This document shows positions 36,901 to 49,600 of a DNA stretch of 64,000 nt, one piece after another. Source of the stretch: Marasmius tenuissimus (lineage: Eukaryota; Basidiomycota; Agaricomycetes; Agaricales; Marasmiaceae). A program made the translations under genes and the position numbers. The notes beneath the pieces are model-generated. The model made no database searches. It was not told where the DNA came from and was given only the letters and a program-made list of their open reading frames with translations. The stretch is taken from assembly GCA_029532415.1 (NCBI GenBank), contig JAQOTA010000060.1:2790001-2854000 (forward strand), written 5' to 3'. Numbering within the stretch: position 1 is the first letter of the stretch; each line of letters begins with the position of its first letter.

Positions 36901-37641
36901 CTTGCCTCGACGTCAACCAACCGCAGTATCATCGACGACGTATCGATTCTGATAACAGACGTCTGCGTGGCAGCATACCCATTCCCCCCTTCCCCTACGC
37001 ATCACTTTGCTCGCCCATACGGCTACATTTGCTTTGCGCAACCCGAAAGGAGGCGTTGGATCGAACAAGCGTATGGCACTGCCGTTCTCAAGCTTCCTCG
37101 TGCTCCCTCTCTCTCCTGATTCGTTGTATCTGTCGATGGTTGCTGGGCTGGGAGGTGAAGATAACGAGTATCATCCTGTGTAACTCGGGGATCGCGTTGC
37201 TGTCCGGGTTAGTGCCGGTGAGGGATAGAAATTGAGGTTTGGATAGACACGTCCGATGTATTTTGCCTTCATCAATTGGCTAGATGTGTTGTTTGAAGAG
37301 AAGATACCAAGCCTGGCGTGCTCTGATTAGCTACTTGTATTCACATGAGGGTAGAGTCGACTGGGAACATTTCTGTTTGGTAGTCTACGATCTGTATCGT
37401 GTACCGTGAACAAGCCTTTGAGTCTCTCTTTCTTTGCAATTGTGACGCTTGTAGTAGACTAAAATTCATTCGCAACCCGGGACAAAAAATGTTGAAACTG
37501 GGACGAACGGTCCGCCGGCTCCCGACATATCCGGCTCGAGACCTGGCAGTCTTTCTCTTCGACCTCCATCATCCGTGTCATGTCGCAGTTCATTCTTTCA
37601 CAAACTACATTTCTAAGCTCTCCCACCACCAAATTGAAAAT
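30970..37641. other. Decayed duplicated sequence between copies C and D
   Basis: No intact gene is supported in these 6.7 kb. 31390-31570 is a remnant of the small Ser/Ala-rich gene segment; 31790-32110 matches the flanks of A and B. 33000-33560 matches 47230-47710, 34920-35450 matches 36640-37200 and 48900-49560, and 36130-36600 matches 48200-48560. A 147-codon minus-strand frame at 35454-35011 shares short segments with the minus strand at 49445-49188 (an EVKDMAS/EVKNMAS stretch), hinting at a decayed minus-strand gene. Related pieces occur in the same order at both ends of this stretch, so it looks like layered segmental duplication. Confidence 0.5.
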
Positions 37642-38294
37642 ATGAAGGCATCCCAACCGACCAGTGATTGGACAACGACTTGTATTGGATTCCATGTTCA
37701 GTGCGAAGGTATCAGGTAAGTTTTTTTGTAGTCTCTGAGGTACAAAGCTCCCCGTAACAACTTTTCATCTAGATGAAAATTCGGCTTGACTTTTGAAGCA
37801 TGGAAACGCATCACAGTGCCCAAGGCCTCTCTCTCAAGGTGGAGCTCGCTGGAAAATTGGGACACCGCGACGAACACGCGATTGGAATTGGGTTTACCGG
37901 GCTTTGGGACAGATCGATTTCTATGAGTTTGAACGCGACACAAAGGGAAGAAACGGGAAGAAACGGAGTCTGGGATGGGAGAGTGAAGCTGGCTGCGCAG
38001 AAACAGAGAAAAAAGCGATGTCGGGTTATACTTACTGTGAGTTCGCTCATTTGGATCCGACGAGGACCATTGGCTCATACGCGTGAATAGGTTTTGTTGT
38101 TCCCCGAATTTGCTACGAGGACGACGCTTCCGCCTCGTGCAAACGAGTTGTTTCCTTCCGTACGTGAATCCGAAGTTTGGACGGTTGAGCCTATGAATCC
38201 TAGTTCGGACGTCGATCGGGTTGCCTTGGTTCGTTCACTTCTCGTTTTGGTACCTCCCGCAGCAAGGATTTTGGTAAGCTATCATTTGGTATAG
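37642..38294 (+). CDS. Companion gene upstream of copy D, unrecognised 171-residue protein
   Basis: Three exons, 37642-37715, 37799-38036 and 38091-38294, join in phase through a GTAAGT donor and a GTGAGT donor and end at TAG 38292-38294. The middle exon reads GLSLKVELAGKLGHRDEHAI and a basic KQRKKR stretch; the last exon reads LLFPEFATRTTLPP and VALVRSLLVLVPP. No family is recognised; alternating hydrophobic strands suggest a beta-rich fold, which is only an impression. It lies 373 bp upstream of copy D on the same strand, and a broken copy lies in the same place upstream of copy C. The acceptor at 37798 is uncertain because a CTAG acceptor 27 bp earlier gives an immediate stop. Confidence 0.4.
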
Positions 38295-38667
38295 ATTGCA
38301 AAGTGGAAGGCGACCGACAACTTCGGGTGGACACGTTCTAACTTCTGCCGGACTTAGTAGATGTCGTTTGGTTGTGGTTCGTCAAAATTTGCTGGTTGCG
38401 GAGTTAGCCTTGCGCCATGCTACAGGAACCAGACTTTGACACCCACAGGACCATTGGTGATCATCTTTGTGACAGTGGTGGTGTGTCTGCGACAGCGTGA
38501 GTGGCCCTGGGAGACATGAAGCGAATAAGGCGTCGTACAAGTCATGAGGAGAGCTGTTGGGCAGGGCGAGGCTGCGTTTGACTTCCCTTCTTGCCTCCTC
38601 CCTCCATCATCCCTCCCCTCTGCCCATCCTCTCCCTTTCCGACCTCTCAAAGCTCTGTTCTAATCCC

Positions 38668-40923
38668 ATGGCCTCTTGCTTCCCCAACGCCCAAGGCACA
38701 AACATAGGACCCAATGCCAACTTCCTGGCCATCGCTGGAAACCCGACAATCAACAACTACAACACTTCAGAGCGAGAGGATCGGTTGACTCTGGTGAGTG
38801 CGAGTCTGTGTCTATATCAGTATCATGATTTGACCTTACCTCTAGGGCGGAAGAACAGTTAGAAAGTTAATTGATGGCGACATCAATTTCCAGCGCGTTC
38901 TGTCGTCCAAGGTCATATGCGTTAACGTCAAGCCGGACGGGGCATCAATGTCAATGGAGTCGCAGGTCGTCAAGGTCAAGAAAATGGAACAAACAGCCCA
39001 GATATATGGGTGTCGGGGAAAGTTCACGGCGACCACTTTTGAGCCAGTTGACGAGGGGGATTGTGTGAAATTCAAAGAGGTGGGTTTTGGCATTTGGCGT
39101 GATTGGAATGGTCTGATGGCCAGCTTCAGATAGTAAAGGTGGTTCTTGAGGCGGCGATGCGTGGGCAGTGAGTTGACCTAAAATTGTTCTGTTGGTCGGT
39201 ATAATGAGATGTTGCAGGTCGGCGCTACTCAAACAAGTGTTTGCGGTGGCCGAGTCCGAGAACGCGATGACAATGATTGCACACGATGGTAAGTTTCCTG
39301 TTGGGAATTTCGATTTTAGGCCCTCAAAGGCATCAGAACTCGCGGATGGTTACAAAGTAGTTGATCGGTACTGGGGAAAGGAACGGATTGTATACTACTA
39401 CCTAGGTTATACACTTGTACGTTCAGCTTTCAATGAGCTTCTTGACCCAGCTGAGGAGTGTCCTTAGTGGATTGCAGCTCAGGCTTTGCGCGACGACGAG
39501 ACTCTGAGGTTTCTGGTGAGCTGATTATTTCTGGTATTGGATGGCTCATAACAGCAAAAAGGTCACGGATCGTTGGAGAGATTGGTCGCTCAACGCCAAG
39601 AATCTGACTTGGCAATACAACCCCGCTTCTCTCTGCCTCGATCCACCGACTGAAGAATTCCTCCAACCACTCGTCTATCCCTACACCCCACTTTGCCAAG
39701 ACATCCCCCTTCGACAACTCGACACCGCCGAAATCGTCGCCCACGTCGAGGAAAGCTTGGGCGATGTTTTGCATCTAGTTGCATCAATGGGAGGCAGGTG
39801 GGCCACCAACCTGTCACTCTATGCCCAACATGGCCTTCTGACATTTGGCGCTGTTGTTGACTGCTGTAAACCGGGAATCCTCGCCCACCTTCCTTCCTTC
39901 CCTTCTCCCGAGTGGTATTGCCAGAGTGCCAACCTCAATGTCAAATCCAGTCTTTCCGGCTCAGGTGTGTTCACATTACAACTCCATCTTCTCTTTCAAA
40001 TTCCTGACTAGCTTAGTGCCAGGGCGAGTTGACTTCTCATTCCAAAAGATTAGGGATGTCCAAGTGAACCTTTATTTCGGCTGGCGCATTCGAGAGGAAG
40101 ACCGCAAGTGAACCTTTATTTCGGCTGGCGCATTCGAGAGGAAGACCGCAACCGACTTTGTTGCGCCTTTGTTTGCCAGTCCCTCCGCTTCTGTGACGAC
40201 TCCGGAGATGTGAGTCATCGTGTTGGTGAGTGTTCTTTCAAGTACCTCTGCTTTCCTCTGTCTGATGTTTTCTGCCTATGAGTATATATCGATCGAGTCG
40301 GATTCTATCTCCAAGGTACCTTCTCCGATGACCCCACAACCCATTCGACACCAACATACCTTTTTGTGCATCCTCTACCCATTGATTCCGTCAACAATCA
40401 TCCTTGCGTGCGCTATCCATTTCCCGGAGAACTATTCTACTGGTCCCACAACTCACAGGGAGGGAACGCTATCGCCAAGGAGGATTGGGAAAGATTCGGG
40501 ATTCCCGAGTTGAGCGTGGGGGAATGGATTGGTTCCCAATGGGAAGAGGATGAATATACACTGATCCGAGAACATCTTTGCTCAATAAATCACAACCTAG
40601 ATGGGAAGGGGTATGCGCGCGAGCACAGACACCCTGAGCTGATACTAGGTGAGTAGTGTTTGCTCTCCCTGAAATGGACACCTCACTGATATGTTTTCTC
40701 AGGTGATCCACACGATACTGCCAGGATAGAAGAGTATGGATCCTCTAACTCGGACCCAGGAGGCGAGACTTTTTCCTTACCTTCACGACACACATCTCAT
40801 CAACCTCTTCACCTGTGGAAATGCCTGAAGAATGCCATCCGGGAAGTGAAGAAGCTACGCCAGCACGACAAACGCAAGGCGCAGCGGCTCATTGGGTCGA
40901 GCCCGGATTCCTAAAGGACATGT
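38668..40923 (+). pseudogene. Array family gene, copy D, broken by a 44-bp tandem duplication
   Basis: Exons 38668-38793, 38846-39079, 39130-39167, 39218-39288, 39337-39416, 39468-39515 and 39562-39964 are open and close to copy C. Exon 8 (from 40017) carries a direct tandem duplication of 44 bp (40064-40107 and 40108-40151), which shifts the frame and gives TGA at 40109-40111. Exon 9 (40283-40648) is otherwise conserved, with FYWSHNSQGGNAIAKEDW. Exon 10 (40705-40923) has a second frame change near 40790, before the AAHWVEPGF segment. The final exon is too diverged to place: the conserved tail seen in A, B and C cannot be found. The acceptor of exon 9 is GAG rather than CAG, as in copy E. Confidence 0.75.
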
Positions 40924-43900
40924 GTGCATATTTTCCGACGTCTCCGCTGGACAACTTTACACGTTGACGTGCGTTCTCCAGATGGTTGTTGGGCCTTGGA
41001 GGGCAGTTGCGACCTGTACAGACAGTTTGTGTTCCTTATTCTATAGTTACATGTTACCTCGAGGCTCGTATCTCAGTGTACTCTCGACTTTTTTCCAACT
41101 CGCTCGATATGTATAATATTCAGGGTGTACTTGATGCATACCCTAAACAGACATTATAGTCACGTAAAGGATCAAGTTGGCAAACGTCCGTGTGGCTTGC
41201 GCAATGCTATTGTGCACCCACAAGGACACACACCAAGATATTTAGCTTCGATCCGACTGGATGATTGACAAAATTCAGTTATTACCCCTCTCATGAGGCA
41301 ACACGCTACAAGGAACACAAAAGGCCGGATGTAGCTACTAGTAGAACGTGCATTGACCGACGGTGAATGCAATAGGACGACAAGCGCCCGGAGAGGGAAG
41401 GCAGAGAGGGTAGGAAGGAATATGCACGATGCTACAGATCCGTAATGCGAGGTGTGTGACATACATATGATATGTGTGCGAGGGCGTGATGCTGCCTGAG
41501 GGCATGCGAGGATAAGGGGAGAGGTGGGAGGAGGGAGTGCTAGCCTATAAACTAACAATAACATCCGATGAAATGGCCGTAATTCAATATCATCAGCGAC
41601 AGAGGTGATCGCCCGCCAGGCCCTTGATTCACCTGCTGCTGTCCTTCATGCATCTGCGACTACAATTGGCTCTGTGCAACCGCAGACTCTAATAACCTTT
41701 TATTCCCCCCCGCCCATTTCCGCTTCCGGTGCCAGGCCCGTTGATCTGATCTTCCTAGCGCAGTCAACGACGACGAGAATACCTCCCCAAAGCGTTACCA
41801 TAAACAACATCTCCGTGCGGCGATCCGAGCCTCCTTCGACTCCTCGATCACAACAAGCACAGGAGCTTGGGGTTGCTGGTGAGAAGTCCGACGAGAAGGA
41901 GAGCACCAGCTCGAGGTTTGGACTCGCCCTTTGCGATCGTGATTTCTCCGATAGATTTGGCCACATTAACTTGGATATTTGGTATAGAGGCATAGCGTCA
42001 TTGCTACAACTCGGGCGCCTGAGATCGGTAATGTAGCACCAACTGGAGGTGTAGCGAAGCCATGATGACTGCGAACCTACGATTGAGGGTAGACGATAGG
42101 CTCGTGGAACTTGTGAAAGACGAGGCGGAAGGTAAAACAGGTGGAGATGGTAGAGCATCAGTGCGGTTGTGATACTGATTTGGTGTGGGTACGCTCTCCG
42201 AGAAAGGCTCCTCGGAGATTGCAGCGGTTCGAGTGCAAGAGCCGTCGGAAGAGCTGGAGTGGGTATGTAAGAGTTTTTTTGCAGAAAGGCTCTTTTGCGA
42301 AGAACCCTTATTGGGGTGTACGCTCTCGCAGCTCGTCAATAGTTTCGGAGGCAATCGTTCGGATTTTGCAGTGCTACGTGCTCCTCTCTCGGTACTGTAG
42401 CGACCAGCTTGGAAGAGCCCGAAAATCAGATCGGATGGAATCATGCTGATGGCAGTATCGTCCGCTTGGATCCAAGTATTCTCGCCTATGAGTTCTGGAT
42501 ATTTTATATCAGGAAGTTGAGTGGGACGTGATTCGACGGCGAAGTTATGGGTGAGGAGTGCCCAACCGATGGATGTGCAGAGGGCCGGAATGAGCCATTT
42601 GCGTGGGCAGAGCGCGTTGAGAGGGACGGTATTTTATGGATTTGGTCTGTGCAACAGAATCAAATGAGAAGGCAGGCCGAGAAGATGAGGATGGTCGCGT
42701 ACGAAGACGCACTATGGGGACGTGTACATCGGGATCCAATCTGAGTAGGTCTGCACAAGGGTTCCCCGAATGTTGGCAGCCTCTACATCAAAACCTATCA
42801 AAGGCTATATTTGCTACCGCCGCTCCAACGACGCCTGCATCCGAGTCGAAAAGTATCTCAATTGCGGAAGACACAGGTTTCGATGAGCAGCGGAAGGGAG
42901 AGGTGCCGTTGTGAGCTGCTGGTGAGAGGTTCTCTCTAGAGTCTGGACAAGCAGCACGGCTGTTCAGTTGTGGTTATCGAGAAGATACATGTCCAAACTC
43001 ACCTAATGGTAGTTTACAAGCCTAAAAGACGGGTTTGCCATCTCATTTATCCGTGTCGGTCCATCTGTAGATCCTATCGGTCCCACTCATGTATATGTAC
43101 AGTTTTCGCGAAGTAGCATTGGCTAGGCACGACGCTGCAAATGAATCTGAACGGGCTGAGGAAGAGAATGAATTGATATAAGGTATAGACTTGATGAAAG
43201 GGCAGAAAAGTGAGCGAAATGGTTTGATGGTGGCGGTGGTGGAGGCGTAATTTGTTGATCTCCGAAGCGCCTGACTTTTGCAACCACGACCAGCCATCCT
43301 CCTATTCCGCTGAACGTCTTGTGGAACTCACCCAGCTCTACCGCGTACAGGGTCTCACCTGGATGCCAGCTGTAAGTCAAAATATTGACACACTTGACCT
43401 AGTACTGACTTCAGAATTGGCCCTCCGTCGCGGTGTATAACCTCCAGGACGCGTTTCGATAGATCGGAAATAAAGCCATGTCAACACCACCACCTTTTCC
43501 ACAGCACTCTTTCCAGTGGCCTTCCTCCCCATTATTCACTGTCGACTCATCCAAGAATGTTAGCACTCGGGATGGAGGACGTCTACTTTCTCTTTTTTGT
43601 CTGACTTTTCCCTCATAAATCTTCAGTAGGACGGCTAAACGCGCTCAAGATGCGTTGGATTTCAGCTTTCCTATCGAAGAACAACCTCAGGTACCACCAT
43701 CACTCAAAGCGGTCAAAAACATCACCTCCAAGACATCTTCAAACATCGACACGTTACCCAGATTTTCGACACCTCTTCTCACAATCATCGACATCGCGTT
43801 TCTCCACCACCATCGCTTCCCCGATGTTGATCTCTGCCTTCCCCTCCCCCCTCATGTTTACGCACCCGTCGCATTCAACTGGTGGTAACCTCAAAATATC

Positions 43901-46250
43901 CTCAGGCCTCAAGAGGAGATATGTTGGTACCCTGGCCGGCGGACTTTGCGGACACTTGCCGGGCTGTAAGCCATTTCTTGGAGTTCGAAGATGAAAACGA
44001 CGCGGTCGCCGCCTCTAAAGGCGAGGGTTGGTGAAAGCCCTCATCGACATCTGCTCTGCCTCCGATGATGAAGCTGGTGTTGTTTGCACTTCCTATTCGT
44101 CCACAACATTCTCAAACCATCCACACACTGGCGCAACCAGATACGCAAATCCTCCCGAATCCACCTCCCGGGCGACATCTACATTAACCAAATTATCCCC
44201 ATCATCCACACTGGTCTCGCCCAGTCTTCTACGCAGCGCCAAATCACGGAAAACTGACGCTTATCCGGCATCGCAAGAGTCGACGGCTTGGACTCGCTGG
44301 GATGATACAAGAAGACGAGTACCCCGAACCAGTGCATTATTAGACCCCCAACAACGACACAAGCACAAATCCTAATGCATTCGTTAATTAGGCGACTATA
44401 CCAGTAATCAGCACCCAGCATCTGGCGGCCGCAATGGATTTGATGCGATCGAGCTGTACTGGGTGACCGTAGTGGCCAGGGCTCACGATGTAAGGGTCTC
44501 TTCCACCCTGAATTCTCCTTGATATATGCTAACGATCCCTCTCAGGTCTCTAGCATGCGACGCTCCCTCCACCCGAAGTTGGGATGGCAATAGATCCAAT
44601 CTGTGCCAGTGGACTGAGGTTCCTTGCGCATGTTTGAGAGAGATGGGCTGGAGTATGGGACTCAAGTCCTCTAGGTCGTCCAGGAGGGGTCCAACTCGAC
44701 GAATCAGGGCGTATGGGTGAGCATCCCGCTCATCCTGAGGCGCAAGTTTCCTCTTTGTTCGACCGACACCAATAGGAATGGCAGCGGGCACATTACCTTG
44801 GGCGACGCGTAGGGCTACAAGCCCGACGACGGCTCCAGACCAAAATTGATCTCAGGAGCATCCGGGCGATGGCTGTCAATAGACTAGGTATAGTCTAAGC
44901 TCGGGAGATTCAGACGTTTCGCCACCTGTGAGACCTTGCGAGCAAATGTCTTCGCTCCTCGTCCTTCTCCGACTTCTTTGCCAGACTAGGTCGGGCAACG
45001 TTGTAGCCAAAGCGGGTAAATTCCGACTAGCTTAGCGCCCCCTTCCTCTTCTCCTTTGCCCGGTTAGCCGCCAGCAGAGATCTCGTGGCTCAGACCGGAA
45101 TCCCTTATGGCTTGCACCTTGTTCCGCCACCTCCCACTTGAGCTGAATTCAAAGTGTCTGGCATACCCGTCTGAACTACTGTCGACGAGAAGCACAAGCG
45201 GCGAACCAGTGCGATTATCGACCGTCTCTGTCGAGGAAGAACAAGCTAACAAGGTCTCGAAGTTGGAGTTGGGGTTAGACGTTCGGGAAGAACGGAGCAG
45301 AGCGAGATCCAAGTGGTCGAGATGGGTTTGAATCCCGCTAGATCGGTGTGTCTTCCACTTTTTGGTGTCATCAATTCTCAATCGTTGACTCGTCAGTTTA
45401 GTCGCCTCTCATTCCGCCTAAGCAATCCCATTCTGCATCGCTACCGCTTCTACCACATTCACCTCTCGCCAGTCCATCACGGTCGCCCCCACCTTCATTA
45501 CGTCCTTCACTCCAATCCCCGTCATCCTCCTGTACAGTACCTCTCTCTCAAGTTCAGGCTCTATCTCAGCCGGACCTACTCAGGTACGAGGTTTTCGTAC
45601 CCTGTACCTTAGTCTCAATATCATATTCTCGCAATTCTGTCATCCCATGTAATTGTCATGACTAGCGCTATCTCACGCCCACAAGGATCTACATTGTGAT
45701 ACTTACTCATGCTCTACCCGCGAGAAAAGCATCCATAGCTCATTTGTCAGAAACAAATTACTTCCCTCATGAAACCAGCGAAAGAGCAGATGTAAATTTC
45801 ACTATATATTATCATGGATATAAGTATGTTTTTAACGACGAAGAAAGACATGGGGTGAATGGGATTGGGCGGGGGAGAGAGGTGTCGTGGAATATGAGGT
45901 CAACGTGATAACAGATTCATATTTGCGATGTGCGTGAAGATTGTGAGAGGTGGAGAGCTGCGCGGGTGCAAGCATAACATATAACACACAACGCGGGGGA
46001 CCATTGTGACTGGTTGTGACGAGAATCCGGTACACTGTCAGCACAGGAGGCGGCGGTTGAGCTGCCTGTCCACCAAGACCATAGGCAGACTCTTGATTCC
46101 CCTGTCATTATCCTTTGTGTATGAACACCTACGACCGACTCTGTGTAGCCATCAAGTCCGACGATCCCGCCAGAAGGCCTCTGCTCCTTCTTCATGGCGA
46201 CGAGAACATCGATTGATTCCCCGAAGATCCACCAATAGCCCCTCTATTTA
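40924..46250. other. Decayed 3' flank of copy D and unassigned sequence
   Basis: 41160-41300 is a 3' flank shared with copies B and C (ACACAAGGACACACA-type block near the end). 41700-42130 is a decayed minus-strand copy of the small Ser/Ala-rich gene. 42440-44500 appears unique within the array; open frames at 43655-43888 and 44028-44375 (plus) might be exons, but no consistent junctions were found. 44880-45720 matches 19400-20160, and 45690-45910 matches 20140-20340. Confidence 0.45.
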
Positions 46251-46616
46251 CTATTCCCAGCTAGGAAACAACTTGAACCCATTTGACTCCTCGATTACAA
46301 TGGACACGGGGACCCGGGGTTGCAGCTGGACTTTCTGACGTGTACGACGAGGAAGAGCACTAGCTCGCGGTTCGAGTGCGCCCTTTGCAACTTTGACCTC
46401 TCCAATAGGCTTGGCTGCGTCAATTTGGATGGTATAGTCATATCCTCGTTGCTCGCTGAACGACCCAACACGAACTCGGCGGATACCTGGAAGTGGTAAA
46501 GCAGCTCCGGAAGGGGGCGAGGCAAAATCAAATTGAGCATGAGAGTACATCGCAAGAATGTTTTCAGGGGTAGACGACGTGCTCGTGAAGGATGCAGTGG
46601 AAGTGGGAGCAGGCAC
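46251..46616 (-). CDS. Second copy of the small Ser/Ala-rich array protein
   Basis: A frame of 121 residues is collinear with the gene at 20794-21177: PENILAMYSHAQFDFASPP, GAALPLPG, EQRGYDYTIQIDAAKPIGEV and PRRTRQK line up position by position. The start codon used by the first copy is not kept, so translation would have to begin at the in-frame ATG at 46616, a few codons into the Ser/Thr-rich segment. The last residues differ from the first copy. No TATA box is seen nearby. It may be a functional shorter paralog or an early pseudogene. Confidence 0.42.
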   Translation of the reverse strand: MPAPTSTASFTSTSSTPENILAMYSHAQFDFASPPSGAALPLPGIRRVRVGSFSEQRGYDYTIQIDAAKPIGEVKVAKGALEPRASALPRRTRQKVQLQPRVPVSIVIEESNGFKLFPSWE

Positions 46617-49600
46617 AGAGGCGTGATAGTACCGGTTTTTTGAATGATAAAAGTGTATGGGGTAGGTTCAGGCCGTGAAAGGCGTCGAGTTCGATCTGAG
46701 CGTGATGATGCTGCGACACAAATGCCGGATCTCGTTTGGGAGGTTTTGAAGTTACCAAGGCGAGAGCGACCTTCAGAATCACTGGTGCTTTCGGGAGAGG
46801 CGACCACGCGGCGGGGATAGGTTTGCATGTGAGGAGAAGGGAGGTGACGACGTTGGCCTGTAGTGAGGATGGACGTGACACAACGAAAAGGCAACGACGA
46901 GGAAGCACGAAGGACAAAGGGGAAAAGATAGTGAAGGAAAAGCACAGGTGAAACGTTTTCCGCCGTCCAATTTCCCGAGTTCCTCAGACGAGTGGTTCAA
47001 GTCGAGAATGTTAATGGGGGCCGACGATGATTTGGGGCTTTTGACAATAGATCTTCCATTCATTACCCTCGGAGTCGTACTAGAGTTGCTCGTCAGTAAA
47101 ATGTGTTGAGTGAAATTCGAACCGCGCAAGGACATACTAGCTCATGGTCAGTCTCCGACATGCAATTCAGTCAGAGTCATTTCCTGAGGCGTTCCCTCAT
47201 CTCAAACACGTATCCGGTAACCCTGCTCGGTCAGCCCAATAGCATCTTGAGGTTGCTGCTCCTGCGAGATTCGCTGTTTGTCGTGAGTCGGAAGTCATGA
47301 TGGTCGTCGTGGTCGACTTTGGCGTGTGAAGATGATTAGCGCCCACACCCCGACCGGAACCACGATGATCTCTGGCCTGTCTATAACGCCAGCTACCATG
47401 CCGGAGACTCTCTTACTTACCAACAATCGATTGTAGTGACCGTGAAGATCACTACAATACGGCCTCTCCCAACCGACACTTTGCCCTGACATTTACCACC
47501 AACTATCGTTCTTACTACCCGATGATCTCTTCCACTTCAGGAATTTCTCATACCGTGCTGTACGCGTCCTGGGCATATGTAACAGTACCTCATAGGCCCC
47601 AAGAATGTCACGCTCAACCAGCTACGAGGTGGAATTGGACATATGGCTCGGAGACCGAGGGTGCGGAAGAGATGAACGACATCGTGACATGGATATTGAG
47701 GTGGATGCAGAGGATCTCGGAAAGTATCCTGAATCCTCGTCTTTCGCCGAAGACCCCGCCAGGCTGGAACGATCAACGTCACAACCAGAAGAAATCAATC
47801 TCGTCTAGCTCATCCCCCCTCCACCCTTCGTCCTCTTCCTATCCACCCGTTTTTCCGCCAGTTTTCCGACTCTGAGAACGAAAACCACCTTGGCGCGCTC
47901 GTTTTAACTACTGCCGACGAGCAGGACAAGAGGCAAACGAGTCTGTTTCCGATAAGGAAGAACCGGAACCTAAACAACTTGCAGGTGGAGTCGGAAGTTG
48001 AGGCTCAAGCAGAGCAGAGCAAGATTGAAGCGGTCAAGAGAGAATTTGAACCCAGTGGTTGGTGTGTTTCCTCACTTTACAGTTTCCTGCGCTCGATTAC
48101 TGACTTGTGAGTCCAGTTACCTACTATTCCGCCAAAGCCATCTCATTCCGCCCTTCTACTGCTTCTACCACGCCCACCTTCCCCCGGTCTATCACGATCA
48201 CCTCTACCTTCCCCATGTCTTTCACCACAATCTCACCCAACCTCCCTTGCGGCACCTCTCTTACGGCGTCCAGGCTCCACCTCGGTTGGACCCACCCAGA
48301 GACGACGATGTCGGGCACAATACACCGACATTTAGATCCCAAACTCGAATCTAAAGTCCCTTGTTCCACGTCTCCAGTACCTAGCTTGGACGCCTATCCC
48401 AACATCACCAACACCACCTACTCGATGTTATCCACAATTGATTCATTCTTCGCCGAGCACGATTACCGGAGGGAGAAGAGACAAAACCGACCCCTCGTTG
48501 TCCAATTATCATGCTTGCACGACGCACGGTCGTCGACCCCGATGCCCACATCTTCCAAGTACGAATTTTCAAGATGCCTTCGTTGTTGTCGTCGTGGATG
48601 GTCAGTATCCTAAAAACCGAGCCGGAGTGGCGAGCCGTTGGCTCCAGTTGGAGAGGAGGGGCTCAGCAATTTGATTCCATGCCTCCAACACCCGCCTCGA
48701 CGACGGATTCAACGTTGTTTGAGAGTGTGGGTAATATTCCTGAAGCTCGGCGCCTCCGTCGGATACAAGATATCTCATTCGCACAGCCGAGTCCATATCT
48801 GCCAGAGCTCGCGCTTTTCACCTCCGACACCTCTCCGTTCACGGCCAATTCCTGCAACCAACACCGACCATATGCCACTTCTACCGTGTGTTACGAGGTT
48901 ATAGGAGAGGGCTTAGTCTGTCCGGGCATAGTCAAGAGAGGTCTCAAGTCCAGGTATGTGATCCGTCGACCGTTCTCATGCCCGAATCTCTGATTTTTGC
49001 CTCGGAATGTCAGCCACTTGTAGTATTATTGACGACACCCCAAAAACCCATAACAGATGTTCTCGCCTTAACGCTGATTACAAGATTCAGGCAAATCCAG
49101 ATGTTGAGAGACCGTTCGGGCTGCTGACTTCCCTCAGACTCAATCGAAACTGCAGCCTCGGACCCGTCCATTCGAGCTCTGACCCTCTCAACGTTCACAT
49201 TCAGCCCAGGCACCTGGGCTCTCGTGTTCACTAGCCATATCCTTGACCTCTACGCTAACATCTGCCATCGTAACCGCAGCTGCTTCTGCCCAATTCTTGC
49301 TTCGCAGCGTGTTTTCCTTCCACCGACCTACCCCACCCACCAATCCATGGTTTTCCCCCTTCCCCCACACAGCGATTCTATCACTTTTCTCCCCCTCAGA
49401 ACGTACACCTACCCCGCAGAACTCGAAAGCAAGTGTCATATTCACCCGTCGTGCACTGCTATTCCCCCTTGACGCGTTCCTTCTCTCGATTCATTATCGA
49501 GGGTCGAGGGCCGCTGGACTGGGAGTGGCGGTACGTACGGAGTGCTACTTTGCGCAACTCGGGGATCGCGTTGCCGATTCGGAGAGGTGAATGATGGAAT

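Noticed and set aside
41605..42036. 143-codon plus-strand frame downstream of copy D
   Set aside because: It is antisense to the decayed copy of the small Ser/Ala-rich gene and has no motif of its own.
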